In this document: in pieces, positions 1-13,259 of the stretch
Position numbering within the stretch: the first letter of the stretch is position 1
Layout: each line of letters begins with the position of its first letter
Assembly: GCF_030463535.1 (NCBI RefSeq)
Contig: NC_132879.1
Coordinates: 44,225,970 to 44,289,969 of the forward strand
Length of the DNA stretch: 64,000 nucleotides
Direction: 5' to 3'
From: Salminus brasiliensis
Lineage: Eukaryota; Chordata; Actinopteri; Characiformes; Bryconidae
Notes under the pieces: generated by a model
Told to the model about the DNA's origin: nothing
What the model saw: the letters and a program-made list of their open reading frames with translations, nothing else
Database searches by the model: none
Made by a program: the position numbers and the translations under genes

Positions 1-3000
1 TAAAGTGTAACTAAAATCCAGTATACCTATTAACACAAAGTTATTAGAGTTTAAAAATTTGGAATCACTTCTATATTATGGCTATATTGCATAATATACT
101 GGGTTTTTTTTTGGTTTACAAGTGCTTGAAAAAGAGGCACTGTGTGTTGATAACCATTTAGAAAAGAAAAGAAAAATAAGTACATTTACTAAATACCACC
201 TAAATGGTAGTTGATTTAGGTGAGGATAGAATTGAATGAATGAGATCTTCAAAGAACTATATGCTGTATAAACATTGTCTTGGTGTCTTTTTTTGCCTGT
301 TTTTACACATACAGACACTCCAAAATTAAGAAAACAGGTTCACAAATGTCACATCCTCATTGCAAAATACCAAGCCGTGGAGCAGACAGAGTACTTAGTC
401 AAATAAATTCAGACAGGGTGGACAGTAAACAAATGTACGTGAGTGGACATAGTGCAGACCAGCCAATGGAACAGATGTGAAAAACTTTCCATTTTCTAGT
501 TCTTTTTTGGGTTCTGCTGAAAGTAAGTTTCCACTTTTCATCCACTTGCCCTTTTGAAAGAAACATATCCAAAAGGGTGCAGCTGTAAGGTCAATTGAGT
601 AGTGAGAGACTGGACACAGTGGTGGCAGAATGTGTTGCTGAATAGCAATTGTTTGGTTAATTAGATTATCTAGAATTTTTTCACAGGTGTTGAATTTGCC
701 GGTGCATGGCTGTACCTTTCCAAACCTGAATGATCTAGTCCTTTTTAAGGAACTAGTTTGACATATTAATCAAATAATGACTGAAACTACACAGAATAGG
801 TGTCAAAGAAAACTGGAGAATCCCAATGACCTTCCAGGATTCATTTAAATGATTATCTGTGTGTCTTCTCTTGATGCAATCTTAATATGTTACTTCTTTA
901 TATATTGCAAAGCAAAACTGTTTGGATGTGTTTGTATTAACTGTGTTTTACCAAATATTAGAAAAACAGGACAATTCAGACATCAATGGGACATTTCGCT
1001 GGTCCTCATGAGAGGACACATAGTGGACTTTTTCATTATAAAAAATATATTTCATTTTTGTTATTGTGGTTAAGCGTACAGTTAGACATAGGTGTAAACA
1101 TCTCAGTAAACGCTCCAGCTACAGAAACATCCACAGTAAATGTAACACCTTGCAAAGACAGTAATACAGGCATGTGTGTGTGCGTGTGTTTGTAATTTGC
1201 CATGCCATCTGGTATGAGTTAAAGTCTGCATTTTTTTAGAGCTCTGTGTTAACCTATTTCTAACTGTTTTGAGTAGCCACAAGCATCTAGTCTTGCAGAC
1301 CATTGTGTAGAAGAATCCTTTTCAAGAAAAACTTTCCCTTAGAGAAAAAAAAGGGTTTTCACTGAGTTTGAGCTTTCTTAATTGATCACAGATTTGCCCA
1401 AACTTGCCTCTGCCAGAAGGCCTGAAACATTCACCTATGTGAGAGCCCATATGTTTCACTATTTATCAGCGAGTTTAGAATCAGCCCTGCCTTGGCCATA
1501 TCATCATCTCTCTTAAAATACCTTAAAAGATACAAATGAATCAAATGAATCCTAGAGCAGTTTCCCTGTTCTGAGAAATTTGACCTCTAAAGGATCTCAA
1601 GTACTAACAGATGCCAGTATGGAGGAGGGACTGACAAAGCAGAGCTTAAAACAGAGACACTGGCAGCACACAGCAGTAACAATGATTCTCAAAGTTATAA
1701 GTGCAAGATCAAAAATGTTAGTAAGGAATGGTTTACTTACCTTTTTATTAATCTCTAATTCATATCTTGCATATTTCACATTGATTAACTGCTACTCTTT
1801 GTGATTCAACTCCTACTTCTCCATGTCCTACTTTCTTTTTTTTTTAACCACAGAACCGCTGCTGGTTCCAGACTTGCATTCCTCACTCCTATAACTTAGG
1901 AAACAATTCAGACAGTTTGCATCACTTTCCATGTAAGTACTGTGAATAATAAACTTAAGGATGTAATAAATGTGATAAGGTGATTAAGAGGCTACCTGTT
2001 TTGTAATCTTAATAAAGGTGCCAAAAGAATGCCACCTTTCTAAAGAAAGTGTTAACCTCTCATAAAGAATATGGGCTGCTGGCGGGCAAAAAATATTATT
2101 TCAAACTTCTGTTACCAAAGAATAGCCCCACCCGCTTGTACAGAAGTCCCTTTAGTTACTGAGGAATACTCTTTAGTGTGTAATAAGCCTTGGAGTGTTA
2201 AGGGGTTTAGGACATTTTTGAGGTCTCACGTGCCATATATTGTTATATGTTCCTAAATTGCTTTGTCATCATTTAACCTTTTCACAAGTAAGTTCTGGCT
2301 ACCCAGAGTCAGTTCCTTTTGTGTAACTTCTGCACCATTTAAGGTGGAACGGAAATTCCTGCATTTTAGTGATTAAACCATTTTGATAAATTTTTGCAAA
2401 TTCCTTCAAATATGTTAACTAGCTTAATGTGTTATGATCTGCGCTGAGCACTAAAACTCGAGCAAACCAAGCCTTGGTATATTTTTCTCAGATCCAAGAT
2501 GTAAACTGTTGAAGTGACCTTAACACAGCAAGGCTCATCACACAGGGACATCAGTAAAACCTTGTGGGGCTATTCTTTGGTAGTAGAAGTGTGTAATAAC
2601 ACTTTTGGCCCGCCGGCGGGCCATAGGCTGTTTGAGGGCTTAAATCAGATTATTTTTGACTTTCTCTTAAGCATATCTTCAGCTCATTGCTTCAACTTTA
2701 ACGTGAGCTTTTCACTGTGCTTATACACTGACTTAAGTACAGTTTTTCTCTATTTTTTCCACTCAGATGTAAAGGTCCTAGTACAACTAAGAGCTTTGGT
2801 AGATTTGTATGTCTAAGACAAACAGCATTTAGAAGCCTTTTTTTAAGATTAGAAGCAAGAATGTCTGACGAGATTCATCAAAGCAGTAAGCACATACTGA
2901 AGTTGTAAAATCAACGAGACAGTAATAAAAGTTTATGTAAAGTTCGCTTCACCAAAGGTCATATGCAACCAAGCAAAAAAATGTTGAGGCAAAATTCTTC

Positions 3001-3890
3001 GTTGAAAGAGCTTTCTGGCCCAGACACATCTTAACATCCAGGCACAGTCTAAGATAAAAGCACCAAATAGCACAGCTTGTGTCCTGAAGGCAGCGCAGAG
3101 ATCTGTGCGTTGATATGGGTGTCGGATGTCCAGGCGTCTACCTTAAGCCCTGGAGGAATGGGACTCCATCTGACCACATGCAGAGAAAGACCCATCTGCG
3201 GGTGAAGATGAAAGGATGGCGGCTGCTGATTTACACCCACACATGTGCAGGGAGTTGGACATGCTCTCCTCAGATGCCATGCTCTGCAGACGGTCAGAAG
3301 CAGCAACGGTAGTCAACAGTCTTATGTAAGTTTGGTCTGGCCCAGTTTTGGCCTCCTCTTGTCAATTTTTCCAGAAGCTTATTTACAACTGGAGCTCTAC
3401 TGGTGCAGACTGGGTAGTATAATAGCAGGCACTTGGCATTGCATGCAGCCAAAAAATCCTTTTTTTTACTCCCCTTTTCTCGAATTTCCACATTGTTTCA
3501 TAAAGTTGTTTTAGGAATATTTGTGTTGTGACCATTTATCTTTTACAAGGAGAATAGGTTTGGCAGGGGCGTGGCCATTCTTTGCACGTCTAGGTGTTTT
3601 TTGCCTCTCTACCCCACAATAGCTTGTTTGTTTCAAAGTGCAGTTCAGGATATGTGTGTATGTGAGGTGTGTGTATGTGTGAAACTACATAGGTATATAT
3701 ATTTTGCCAAACCTCCCTGGTGAGTCTTTGCACCCACAGACACTCTGTGGAAGACAACACGTCCCAGGTTGCTTTGGCTGCACCTGCATTTCGTCAGACG
3801 CTAGAAGCCACATGCCACAGTAAATAGCCCACCGACCTTCTTTGGAGCCATTTGACTGACTGCTGTTTTCCATCACTCTAGGCCACTGTG
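1..3890. other. Intergenic, upstream of LUM
   Basis: No coding exon can be supported here. All open frames are short, lack splice context and resemble nothing I recognise. The composition is AT-rich with a short GT-rich run near 3650-3690. By cluster synteny this would be the decorin-lumican spacer, but no decorin exon is visible. Confidence 0.6.
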
Positions 3891-3892
3891 GT

Positions 3893-4000
3893 CTAACTGG
3901 GTGAGTCTCTCGCGCTCAATCTCCCTCCTCTCTCTCGCTTTACCTCGCTCGCTCGCTCTCTCCCTCCCTCTCTCTCCCTCCCTCTCTCGTCCTCTCCAGA
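3893..4000. repeat. CT-rich low-complexity tract upstream of LUM
   Basis: The plus strand is almost purely pyrimidine, with runs of CTCT, CTCG and CCCT. It lies just upstream of, or inside, the candidate first LUM exon. Such tracts are common near vertebrate promoters, but no function is shown here. Confidence 0.75.
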
Positions 4001-4057
4001 GACCTCGGGCCGTGCACATCTCCGCCTGCAGCCTGAAACAGTGGGAGAGAGAGTAAG
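4000..4057 (+). other. LUM: Candidate noncoding first exon of LUM (5' UTR)
   Basis: A near-consensus splice donor (TAAG|GTAAGTC) follows base 4057, about 1 kb upstream of the LUM coding exon acceptor. Mammalian lumican also has a noncoding first exon. The 5' boundary is not determined; the start given is arbitrary. Inferred from donor quality and gene architecture only. Confidence 0.45.
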
Positions 4058-4689
4058 GTAAGTCAGCTCCTACCTGTTAGGCAAAACAGTCGGGAATTCT
4101 TGGTAGACTTGATAAAAGTCTTGGAGGTCTCTTCTTTCCTTCTCGTGATCTCTTTTACCTTTCTGTCTGGAGTATATTCACATCTAGGCATAGTCACATC
4201 TGGCTTTGGTCTGAGAAAGGTCTGAGAAAGCCTGCAGAAAACTGGATCTGCTGTTCTGCAAATGTAAAGACTGATGGAGGCTGATTCATTCTAAAAATGT
4301 GTCTTTTTTGGGTGAGCGTGTTGTGTTTTAACACAACTTCATAGATAATGTGAAGACGTTGTGTGACCATAGGTTCCAGGATTGCAGCAATTTTGCATGG
4401 TTTTTGCCTTTTTCATTATCTATAGAAACAGATATACTTGTAAGCTTTACGTGCAACCAACTGTGGGTTGAAATGGTTAGTAGTACTGTGCAGCCTCAAC
4501 AACACATTGATGATTCTTTGTTGGTTATTCTTGTCAAAGTAGTTCAGTGTCTACTTGTTTGGATATAATTTTGTTTATTATCATTGAGCTTGACTATACT
4601 GTATCACACCTGAATGCAATCTAAGAAACTGGGTGGGGTGCATAGACATGCAGATGCAGGCATTGTATGAATTGTAAGGAGGGGCAGGA

Positions 4690-4715
4690 CGATGATGATG
4701 ATGATGATGATGATG
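4690..4715. repeat. (GAT)n microsatellite in LUM intron 1
   Basis: About eight GAT units with one GGT interruption near the end. Confidence 0.9.
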
Positions 4716-4983
4716 GTGATGTGTTCAGTTTTAGAACCTGTAACCCGATATAAACTTGGATTCAGTGTTGAGCTAATAGACTTCATGACAAACTGCCGTT
4801 GGGGCCTCAACAAGACATCTGTGCAGACATCTGTGGAAAGAAAGTGTTGAGAGGAAAATCCTGAAAATACAGTATCAATGTCTAGAGATGGTGTGTTTAT
4901 ACTGTACCCTTGTGATGTTTGTGTATATGTTGAGAAAAATGTGAATGTTTTTCATTCGAGGTTTTTACTTTTATTAAATGTTC

Positions 4984-4985
<2 letters not shown>

Positions 4986-5032
<47 letters not shown>
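4986..5032. repeat. (TC)n microsatellite next to LUM exon 2 acceptor
   Basis: A run of more than 20 TC dinucleotides ends about 40 bases before the acceptor of the first LUM coding exon, so it extends the pyrimidine tract of that intron. Confidence 0.95.
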
Positions 5033-5040
<8 letters not shown>

Positions 5041-5087
5041 TTTTGTTCTTTTGTTTACTAGTTTATTTCAGTCTCTGCTGTGCAGCA

Positions 5088-6212
5088 ATGTTCCCTCTTC
5101 GCTTTTTGCTTTTTGGTGGCCTGGTCAGTCTCTGCGTCTGCCAGTACTATGACTATGACTACGGACCTGCCCCACAGTCTGTGCCATCCACACCCAACTG
5201 TGCCCAGGAGTGCGAATGTCCTATCAACTTCCCCACTGCCATGTACTGTAACGACCGCAACCTGAAATTCGTTCCCATCGTCCCCACTGGAATCAAATAC
5301 CTCTATCTGCAGAACAACCTAATCGAAGAGATCAAGTCAGGTGTTTTCGACAATGTCACTGATTTGCGCTGGCTCGTCCTTGACAACAACAACATCACCA
5401 GTGACAAGATCCAGGCAGGAACCATTGACAAACTGGGCAGCCTGGAGAAGCTCCTGTTCAGCAACAACAAGCTGTCCAAACCACCTAGCCCCCTCTCCAA
5501 GTCCCTAGATGAGTTGAAGTTTATTGGCAACCAGCTCACCTCTTTCCCCTCAGGCACGCTGTCCAGCATGGAGAACCTCACTAGCATCCACCTGGCCAAG
5601 AACCGGCTCACCTCTGAGAGCATCGCAGGGGCCTTCAAAGGGTTAAAGTCACTGATGTTGCTGGACGTGAGTGAAAACAAGCTGAAGAAGCTCCCATCAG
5701 GTGTCCCGCCTTCCCTGCTGATGCTCTATGCTGACAACAACGAAATTGAAAGCATTCCCAGTGGCTACCTGGCCAAACTGCCTGAACTGCAATACCTTCG
5801 TGTCTCCCACAACAAACTGGTGGACTCAGGGATTCCAGCAGGTGTGTTCAATGTAAGCTCTCTCTTAGAGCTGGATCTGTCCTTCAACAGGCTTCAGTCC
5901 ATCCCTGAAGTCAACGAAGGGCTTGAGCACCTGTACCTGCAAGTCAATCAAATTAACAGTGAGTAGATTACCTTTTTTTTGGCTCCTCCCTGTGCTTTTT
6001 GTTCTATACAATGGAGGTACAGGTCTTCACTGTGCTGCTTGCTTTCTTTTCTTGCAGAGTTTGACCTGGAAAGCATCTGCAAGTTCACCTCACCTGTAAA
6101 CTACTCCAAACTGAAGACACTGCGCCTGGACGGGAACAATGTCACCCAGAGTTCCATGCCAGTTGACTCATCCAACTGTCTTCGTCAGGCCTCTGAGATA
6201 ATTTTTGATTAG
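5088..6212 (+). CDS. LUM: Lumican (class II small leucine-rich proteoglycan)
   Basis: Secreted keratan-sulfate proteoglycan core protein that binds collagen fibrils and controls fibril spacing, notably in cornea. There are two coding exons, 5088-5958 and 6058-6212, joined in phase 1 (donor ACA|GTGAGT, acceptor TTGCAG|AG), giving 341 residues; human lumican is 338. Residues 1-18 form a hydrophobic signal peptide. The mature start is tyrosine- and aspartate-rich (QYYDYDYG), a likely tyrosine-sulfation site. The cysteine cluster CAQECEC...C fits C-x3-C-x-C-x9-C of class II SLRPs. About ten leucine-rich repeats follow, with LxxLxLxxNxL spacing. Potential N-glycosylation sites include NVT, NIT, NLT, NVS and NYS. 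The last exon holds the two C-terminal ear-repeat cysteines (SIC and SNC). The start is the first ATG after the acceptor at 5071; the in-frame codons upstream translate the TC repeat and are intronic. Family assignment is secure. Confidence 0.96.
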
Positions 6213-7410
6213 GGTCACCCTACCTGTACCTGTACACCTCAACCCCTACTTGCCAGCTCCACCCTTTATATGATCTAATCAGACATTCGATTTTCCAAGT
6301 TAAACCCTATCTGTGGTTGCTGAGAATAGCCTACTCTCTTACAGACATCTCAAGTAAACCCCATGTAAACCCAAATGAACAGCTGACCCTTTGCATTAAC
6401 AACATATTTACTTTTTAGATTTTTACATGCTTGTTTGTGCCACAGTGCGAGAAATGTAGTACCAGCGAAAGTACACTGAGATCTACATTCAGAATCTTGA
6501 AATCTTAATCCTTGGCACATAAAATAGGACAGTGTCTTGTATAAGGCACACATGTATTATTCATGTTAAGTTTTGCTAGTGTGTTAGAGAATAGAAAATA
6601 CATTTGTACTTGTCTCCTCTCTTTTTTGAAGCAAACACACACTTCAAACATTCCAATCTCTAATATTTATATGGATCAAATTCCAATACATAGCCTCATA
6701 TGCCCTGCAAGTTGTTGTATAGATTGTCTAAATACTTGTATCTTTGAGTTTTTATCGATTCCAACAGGGCACCAACATTCTACAGTTACTGTACACATTA
6801 CATTAATAAGCCTGCAGGTAAGGAATTTACTTTTTAAAATGTTGGTTGATATTGTTGACATGTTATGAGCTATACCTGTATACCTATCTCTTCTCTGTGT
6901 AGAACCTATATCAATTTAAGCAGCAGAGGCATTGGCTATTGTTCCATGTTTCAAATATCTAGAAAACACAGGAAAGTACAGCATTGCTGAATCGTGTCTT
7001 GTATTAAATTTCTTGCTTTCTTTTCAGAAGATGGTTTGTCGATGAAACTGCTAAGGTGTAACGTACAAGTATTTTACTGTGAAAAATTGCTATGCAGTTT
7101 GAAGTAACTAAAGGTTTAATCAACAGCAGCTTACTACTCTAGAAACTGACCATGTTTATGCATTATCCTAATTTACTTGCATGCAATTCATCATACATTC
7201 TTTAACAACAAAATTCATGTTTTATGATAGTGATATAAACTAATTCTACAAGTCATCGCATTGTCAAAATGTCACTCAATATTTGAAACACTGTTTCAGC
7301 AACATTGCAGATGTGTTATGTCGAAAGATGAACCTTGATATGTAATGTGTTAAGATACGGTGAATTGTGAATTTAATGGTGAATAAATAAAGTTTCAGAT
7401 GTTGTGGCCC
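6213..7410 (+). other. LUM: LUM 3' UTR
   Basis: AT-rich, with no credible coding frame. It ends at overlapping AATAAA hexamers at 7382-7387 and 7386-7391, which are the likely poly(A) signals. The exact cleavage site is inferred. Confidence 0.6.
7382..7391 (+). promoter_or_regulatory. LUM: LUM poly(A) signal
   Basis: Two overlapping AATAAA hexamers about 1.2 kb after the LUM stop codon, in the right orientation. I saw no earlier canonical hexamer in the 3' UTR. Confidence 0.6.
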
Positions 7411-9180
7411 AAGAAATATATCACAGATGCCCTATGTCAACTTTCCTGCCCATCTCACACTTACTCAGTTCTACTGTTACAGAGAGTTACAGAATTCTAA
7501 CAACTGACTTGTTCTTGTAAAACTTGAAGGGCTTAAACAACATTGCTGACCTGATGGAATTTGAGTGTACTTACAAATTTGTGTTTATTACATGACTATG
7601 ACTAAAATCAGCACTAATTTATTTTCCATGTGAAATGACTTTCAACCAAGCATGCTGAATAGACTTTGGTGCATGATAATTTAAATTTACCAGGAGATCA
7701 TAATTCTTTTCATAGATAATCAAGTCCTCAGGATTACATGCATTTTGTAATAAAATGTCATCTGGAATTCTTTAGCATAGTATCCCACTTTGTGTTTGAT
7801 TAGTTTAGTCTGCGTACATGCTTTCTACTTCAACTTAGGACAAGAGTATATCAGTTTGAGTCTTGTATCCCATGTGGTAATTTAGCTAAGTTATCTAAGT
7901 GTAATAGAGAGAAATTGTGGGATTTATACATTTTAAAATAGCTTAGCACTTACTGATATGCACTACTTAATAGTTCCTCAATGATTGCAGACTGTCATGT
8001 TCTTTCTCAGTGGGTCCAAGTGTCTTGAGAGTCATGGTTGATGAATAAACTCCTATCAAGTTAATTATTAGAAAGAATCCTTGAAGCCCAGGCAACATTA
8101 GCTTGATCCACCACTGTGGAATCAACCCTCTTACTTGAATGACACAATTCCTGGCCACATAACTACAGGGATTCAAAAAGGGATTCAATGTTTGTTGGCT
8201 CTCAAGTACGCAATTAGGCAGATGTAGCTCAACCACACTCTTGCGGGATAGATCAGGCTTTTATCATAAGCCACTGCGAAACACATTCATGTACATCTAC
8301 CTTGCAGACCAATGTCTCACATATCTGCTGACTGAGGCCCAGTTGACACTTGGTATTAACATGCACTTTCGGTGATTAGATTAGACGCCATTATCCAATC
8401 ACTTAAAACACATTCTAAGGTGGGCATGGACACATATGAGAACATGGCATGTCTGTTTACTGGATGCCTCCAGGACAACATCGAAGGACAGTGGTATTGT
8501 TCATCTGTTCATCTGAGTGTAATTCTTCTCCACCAATAAATCTAGAAAAAAACACATAGCACCTGCTAGGTAAACAGCTATTTCTTTCACTTCCTTTTTC
8601 CTTCTATTTTTGCATTGGTTGGCTTTGTCCATTCAGTCTAAACACTTTAAAAAAGCCCTTACAGATATGCAATACAGAGTTTGTAGGACATGTTGTCCAG
8701 TTAGTCTTGTTCTGTCATTTGTTGTACTGTTGAGGGTGGGGTTCTCTTTTTTATTCTTGGTTTCTCTCAAGGTTGCCTCAGACACGGATCTCGATAAAAC
8801 TGCTTTGAAAATAAAATTACATTTTTAACAAAAAACATAATTGAACTAAATATGTTAGGTTCAGAGACCCTGGTGAACTAAGGCCAGTAAAACCACCAGG
8901 CAGAATAGTGGTGTGGGGCTTTACCTGTGAGTTACTTACTTATTATATTGTTAATGTTGTTGAGCATGTGTGCACCATTACTGAAATAGTCAAAAATATT
9001 AGTACTAGTAGTCACATGTAAATATCTGTCCATCTGAATATCAATTAGTGACTGGATCACTTGAGGCACATGGTAATATTAGGTGAAATGTAGTATACAG
9101 TTAGGCCTAACATACAGTTGTAGGTGGAAAAAAGCAGTGAAGCGTTTGGAATGATCTCTCTTTTTTGTAAATGTGATGTG
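7411..9180. other. Intergenic, LUM-KERA spacer, first part
   Basis: No gene seen. Near 8715-8830 a stretch ending in an ATAAAATTACATTTT-type tail resembles the 3' tail of a fish LINE or SINE, but it is too short and degraded to name. Confidence 0.5.
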
Positions 9181-9182
9181 AT

Positions 9183-9640
9183 CTAGTTTAACAACACTTT
9201 TTTAAACATATGCCTTATATTATCAGGATGTCTGGTAGAAAAAATATGTGCATGGTAAGTAAATAGTGGAACCTCTTGCTTCATGTACATTTTTTGGTTG
9301 AACTGTCTGGTTTTGATCATACCACAGCATGTGGGATTGGGTTTGAGTTCAGGACTCTGACTTGGCCATTCTAAAATTTGGAGTTTGTTCTGTTTTAGCC
9401 ACTCTGTTGTTAATTTACTCCTGTGTTTTTGATTATTGTCATGTTGCACGACCCAGCATCTTGTCAAATTTAGAAGACAGATAGCCACAGACACCTTTCT
9501 CCAGAATTTCTTGAAACAAGTTCATTGGCCCATGAATACAGTAGCTGCAACTGTTTATGCTCTGAGAAAGAACGTTCCCTCTCATTATACTCCCTCTATC
9601 ATGCTTCACAATATTTTTTTTTTCTTAGCCCAGTGAACAC
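9183..9640 (-). mobile_element. Tc1-like transposon remnant (transposase C-terminal half)
   Basis: The minus strand encodes a degraded Tc1/mariner transposase segment, including QHDNNQKHRSK, TTEWLKQNK and LEWPSQSPELKPN. The family consensus is QHDN-x-x-KH...EWPSQSPDLNPIE, so the catalytic-domain landmark before the third acidic residue is recognisable. The expected PIENLW context is damaged and the rest is broken by stops. The fragment is inactive. Confidence 0.85.
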
Positions 9641-11189
9641 TGTCATGATTTGATGAGGTTTTATGGAAAGCAAGGGCTTTCTGAAACAACCAGGGAACCA
9701 TGCTTTAAGCTATGAGTGGAATCTGTTCCCCCTTTGTGTTTGGAGAGACACAGTTATATTGCTTACCCAACGTTCCACTAGTGGCACAAAATTCTATGTT
9801 GTCTTTAGAGAATGGCTGCATTTCAATTCTGTGAGTGAGAGAGCTACAGTTCCTCCCCATGAATTAGACAAATTACCAAGTCCCATTTGCCATTGTGACC
9901 CATTGTAGGCCATGTTATTTTTTCATCAAAAGTGGAAAGGCTTCTATAGTTCTTGGGTTGTAAGAAAGGTACGCACAAAGTGCAAAAACACCCATGTATC
10001 AATCCTCTCTTGGATTGGTAGAGATGAAAAAAACAGTCCAGTCTAAACGTTTTGCCTTTTGCATGTACAACCTTCCTTTCAGATCAAATTTCTAAAGGAA
10101 ATGTCTTCTGTTGTGGCATCCTGCTGTGGTGCAATCTGTGAATACAAAAAGGAAAGATCTTTTTCTTTGTGATTTGTGAGGCTCAAAGGGAGAGCCAGGC
10201 AAGTGTTACTGGTACAGAATGGCATAATAGTACATTTCTACTGTATACAAGCCTTTAACCAAAGTTGTGATGCCATTGATTTAAGTGTTCATAGATGTAT
10301 TAAAGTATCAACACATTTAAAGCATATTAAGCTTTATGTTGCAGTAAAACAAAAACAGTGTTTCTGCAAAACAGCAATCTTACTGGAGGAGGAATAAGCC
10401 TTCTCAATTTTCAATAGAAGTCAAAGTAAAAATATAGAAATTGAATTTTACATTGGTCTATTCATGGGATTTTGACTTTATATTAGTATAAAGAAAATTG
10501 ATTTACAAGATTTTGTGTGACACTGGTATGTTGGTCAACACCAGCACTAGACCAACATAAACCAGCTTAAACCAGCCTGGAATTCATGTTCATGTAAAAG
10601 CTGCCAGAAGAAGAACAGCTTATTATTAATATTATTATCACCTAAAGCTAGAGCTAGAGCTATCAACTTTCCATCTGATATTATTAATAACATGTCTGTG
10701 CAGAACAAAGTTACACAAAGTTCTTGTGTTTTACCTTCCTAAACTGATTCTGGTTTCTAAAGTGCTCAGTTTTTTATTTTTGCTGTCTCTGATTTAGTGA
10801 TTAATTGACAGTCTGACTTAATAATAAACTAGCCTTTAAGCTTTAAATTCTGAGGCTTAATGACAGATTTTGCTTTAAAAAGGACTAGATAGCTGTGAAG
10901 ATTTAGAACCGGAATACTTTATGGGTATTGTATTATTTCTTAGCAAAGCTGGAATCATAAAATCTAGTCAACAAATCAAACCACTTTTTAGAATATCAAA
11001 TTGAGTACAATGTACAAAAATATTTTGTGAATGAATTTAGTGAATGAAAACACAATACATTGTGTATCAAATTGATTTGCTGTTACCTAAAAGATTCACA
11101 CCATAGTGTGACATACAGTATAATCACAGAAGCCTACTGAGCCAAAGGAGGTATCCATGATTGGATAACAATAAACAACAGATAGACTT

Positions 11190-11345
11190 TGGGTATGTCC
11201 AAATTACAGACTACAGGTATAGACTATATACTAATCTTAACAATGTGAGTTTGGGAGGTTAGTAGACAAAATCTTAACACACTAATCTGTAACAGGAAGT
11301 GATGAGACGTTGCTATGCCAACATATATTATTCTCCTGCCGTCGT
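11190..11345. repeat. Dispersed repeat, copy 1
   Basis: Shares the ordered blocks CTATA...ATCTTAA, ACAAAAT, TTAACA and AAGTGATGA..TTGCTATGCCAACATA with a segment about 1 kb downstream (12180-12320). The class is unknown. Boundaries are approximate. Confidence 0.5.
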
Positions 11346-12179
11346 CACTGCTGCATTTAAATATTGTCTACCATTTTTTTAAATTTTTCCAGACATCACT
11401 AGCTCCTTTCTTTCTATTTGGCATTATATTGTGAGACAACAGTGTCCATTGAACCCATGCAAAAAAATAAAATGCATCGTAGATTTTTGAGTATACTCAG
11501 CTTTTACACTTTTCCCTGCACACAGTGCTAAATACTGTTACTCTAGTTAGTATTACTAATTAGTATGTCATTGGAATGCACTCGCTAGCCCTTTATCTTT
11601 ATCACAATAAGCTGAAACTCCACATGTAGGAGGCCAAGCAAAGAAGCATTATGTAACCTGTTCACAATAGCTCTCACAATAGTTCACAATAATTCTAGGT
11701 AGGAATAATGAGTTTGCACATTAACATGTTAATGACAAGTTGCATAATGCTTATATTACCAAATGGCACAGTAAAATCTTTTGTCTGATTCATCTTATGT
11801 ACTCTATTTGCAGTGTCTAGAAGTTTAAAGCTATAATCCAGACAATGTGGTGCGCCAAGTAGGGTCTAAACTAATCATGTCTGATCACTCTGTGATTATG
11901 GGGCTGCCAGTTAGTCATGTCCTGATTATGTGCTCCTTTCAAATGTGACCCAATGTTTAAAGTGTTCCAGTGCAATTTTACTGAGAGAACATTCCTTTTT
12001 GATGACTGCAGAGAAAGGACCACTCTAATCTTCAGCTCCAAGCCATATTCTGCCTTACATACAGTTACACAATATTTCCCATTCTGATGTGCAGATCTTT
12101 TAACACTTTGCTCATATTTCTGCTCAATCCTTGTATTTTATATGCTGTCTTGTGAAGATAAAATGCACTATAGATGACG

Positions 12180-12320
12180 GCTGCATTCCAATTGCACACT
12201 ACACGTGAATACTATAAGGTCTATGCTCTATACATATCTTAATAGCAGTTTAGCACACAAAATATTAACATACTAACAGTAAGTGATGAAGCATTGCTAT
12301 GCCAACATACACCTTTGTTG
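12180..12320. repeat. Dispersed repeat, copy 2
   Basis: Diverged second copy of the repeat at about 11190-11345, in the same orientation. Boundaries are approximate. Confidence 0.5.
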
Positions 12321-13259
12321 GAGCACTTGCATGATAATCCAGTTCTGAGTATACTTCTTGAATATTTCAGTATACTGAAAGCATTCCTCCTTAATAATAT
12401 ATGCATATATAATAATGCAAACATGCTACTGGAGAGCTACCTTCCTTCAGACCCTAAACCACCCCACTTGATCTAACTAATTACTACTGCTACTACCACT
12501 GCTCAAGAGGCATATACAAAATACACTCCCGTTACAGTTTACTCATTTCATAAAAGGTAACATTTCTCTTTGGCATTTTGCAGAAAAAATGTGACTTCTC
12601 TAATAAGGGAGTGTGTTGTTTTATGTAAATATATTAATGAGCATGTGCTATATGGGAGTCACTTTACAAGATCAACTTCTCAGAGTACAAAAGTACTGTG
12701 TAATTGTTGTACAGTAAAGTCAACAATTCAACAGTCAATCCCACATTAATACAGTGTACTGTACTATATCAACACAATCACTGCCTAAAGTAAGTAAACT
12801 GTAATTGTACTTCCGCTCTGGGTGGCAGCATATGGGGTGCTCCATTTTGGATTGGCACACACCAGCTACAGCTCTACCCAGACTCTTCTTCAACTCACCT
12901 GTGGCCAGGTAGGTAATCATTAACTCTCCCACAAACAACCCATGGTTTGACTTTACTGCTTGTGAAGCCGTGCTATTGTAGACATGTCTGAAATACAAGA
13001 TACTAGTTCTACCAGGAAGACCACGAGATCCCAAGTCTGTGTGTGAGCATGAAAGAATGATATGATATAGAACATATGAATGAATATAGAATGATATGAC
13101 ATCATATCATATATCTCTGTTATTCATGTTGGTGGTTAAACTCTCAGTCTTAATAAGTGACTAAAAAGATAACCACGAGTCAAAGAAAAAATGTTAATAT
13201 TAAAATGTACTTGAAAAAAACATAAGTAAGAAGATGGTAAAATAAGAGCATATCAACAG

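Larger units (their letters stand above)
9641..13257. other. Intergenic, LUM-KERA spacer, middle part
   Basis: No gene seen. Two related stretches, about 11190-11345 and 12180-12320, share a core (AAGTGATGA...GCTATGCCAACATA) and look like diverged copies of one dispersed repeat of unknown class. A short imperfect repeat of ACCAGC-type units lies near 10540-10580. Confidence 0.5.

Noticed and set aside
4878-5087. Upstream in-frame extension of lumican
   Set aside because: It translates intron sequence including the (TC)n tract. A clear acceptor at 5071 and a proper signal peptide support the start at 5088.
5303-5680. 125-codon antisense frame within LUM
   Set aside because: Shadow of the leucine-rich-repeat coding strand.
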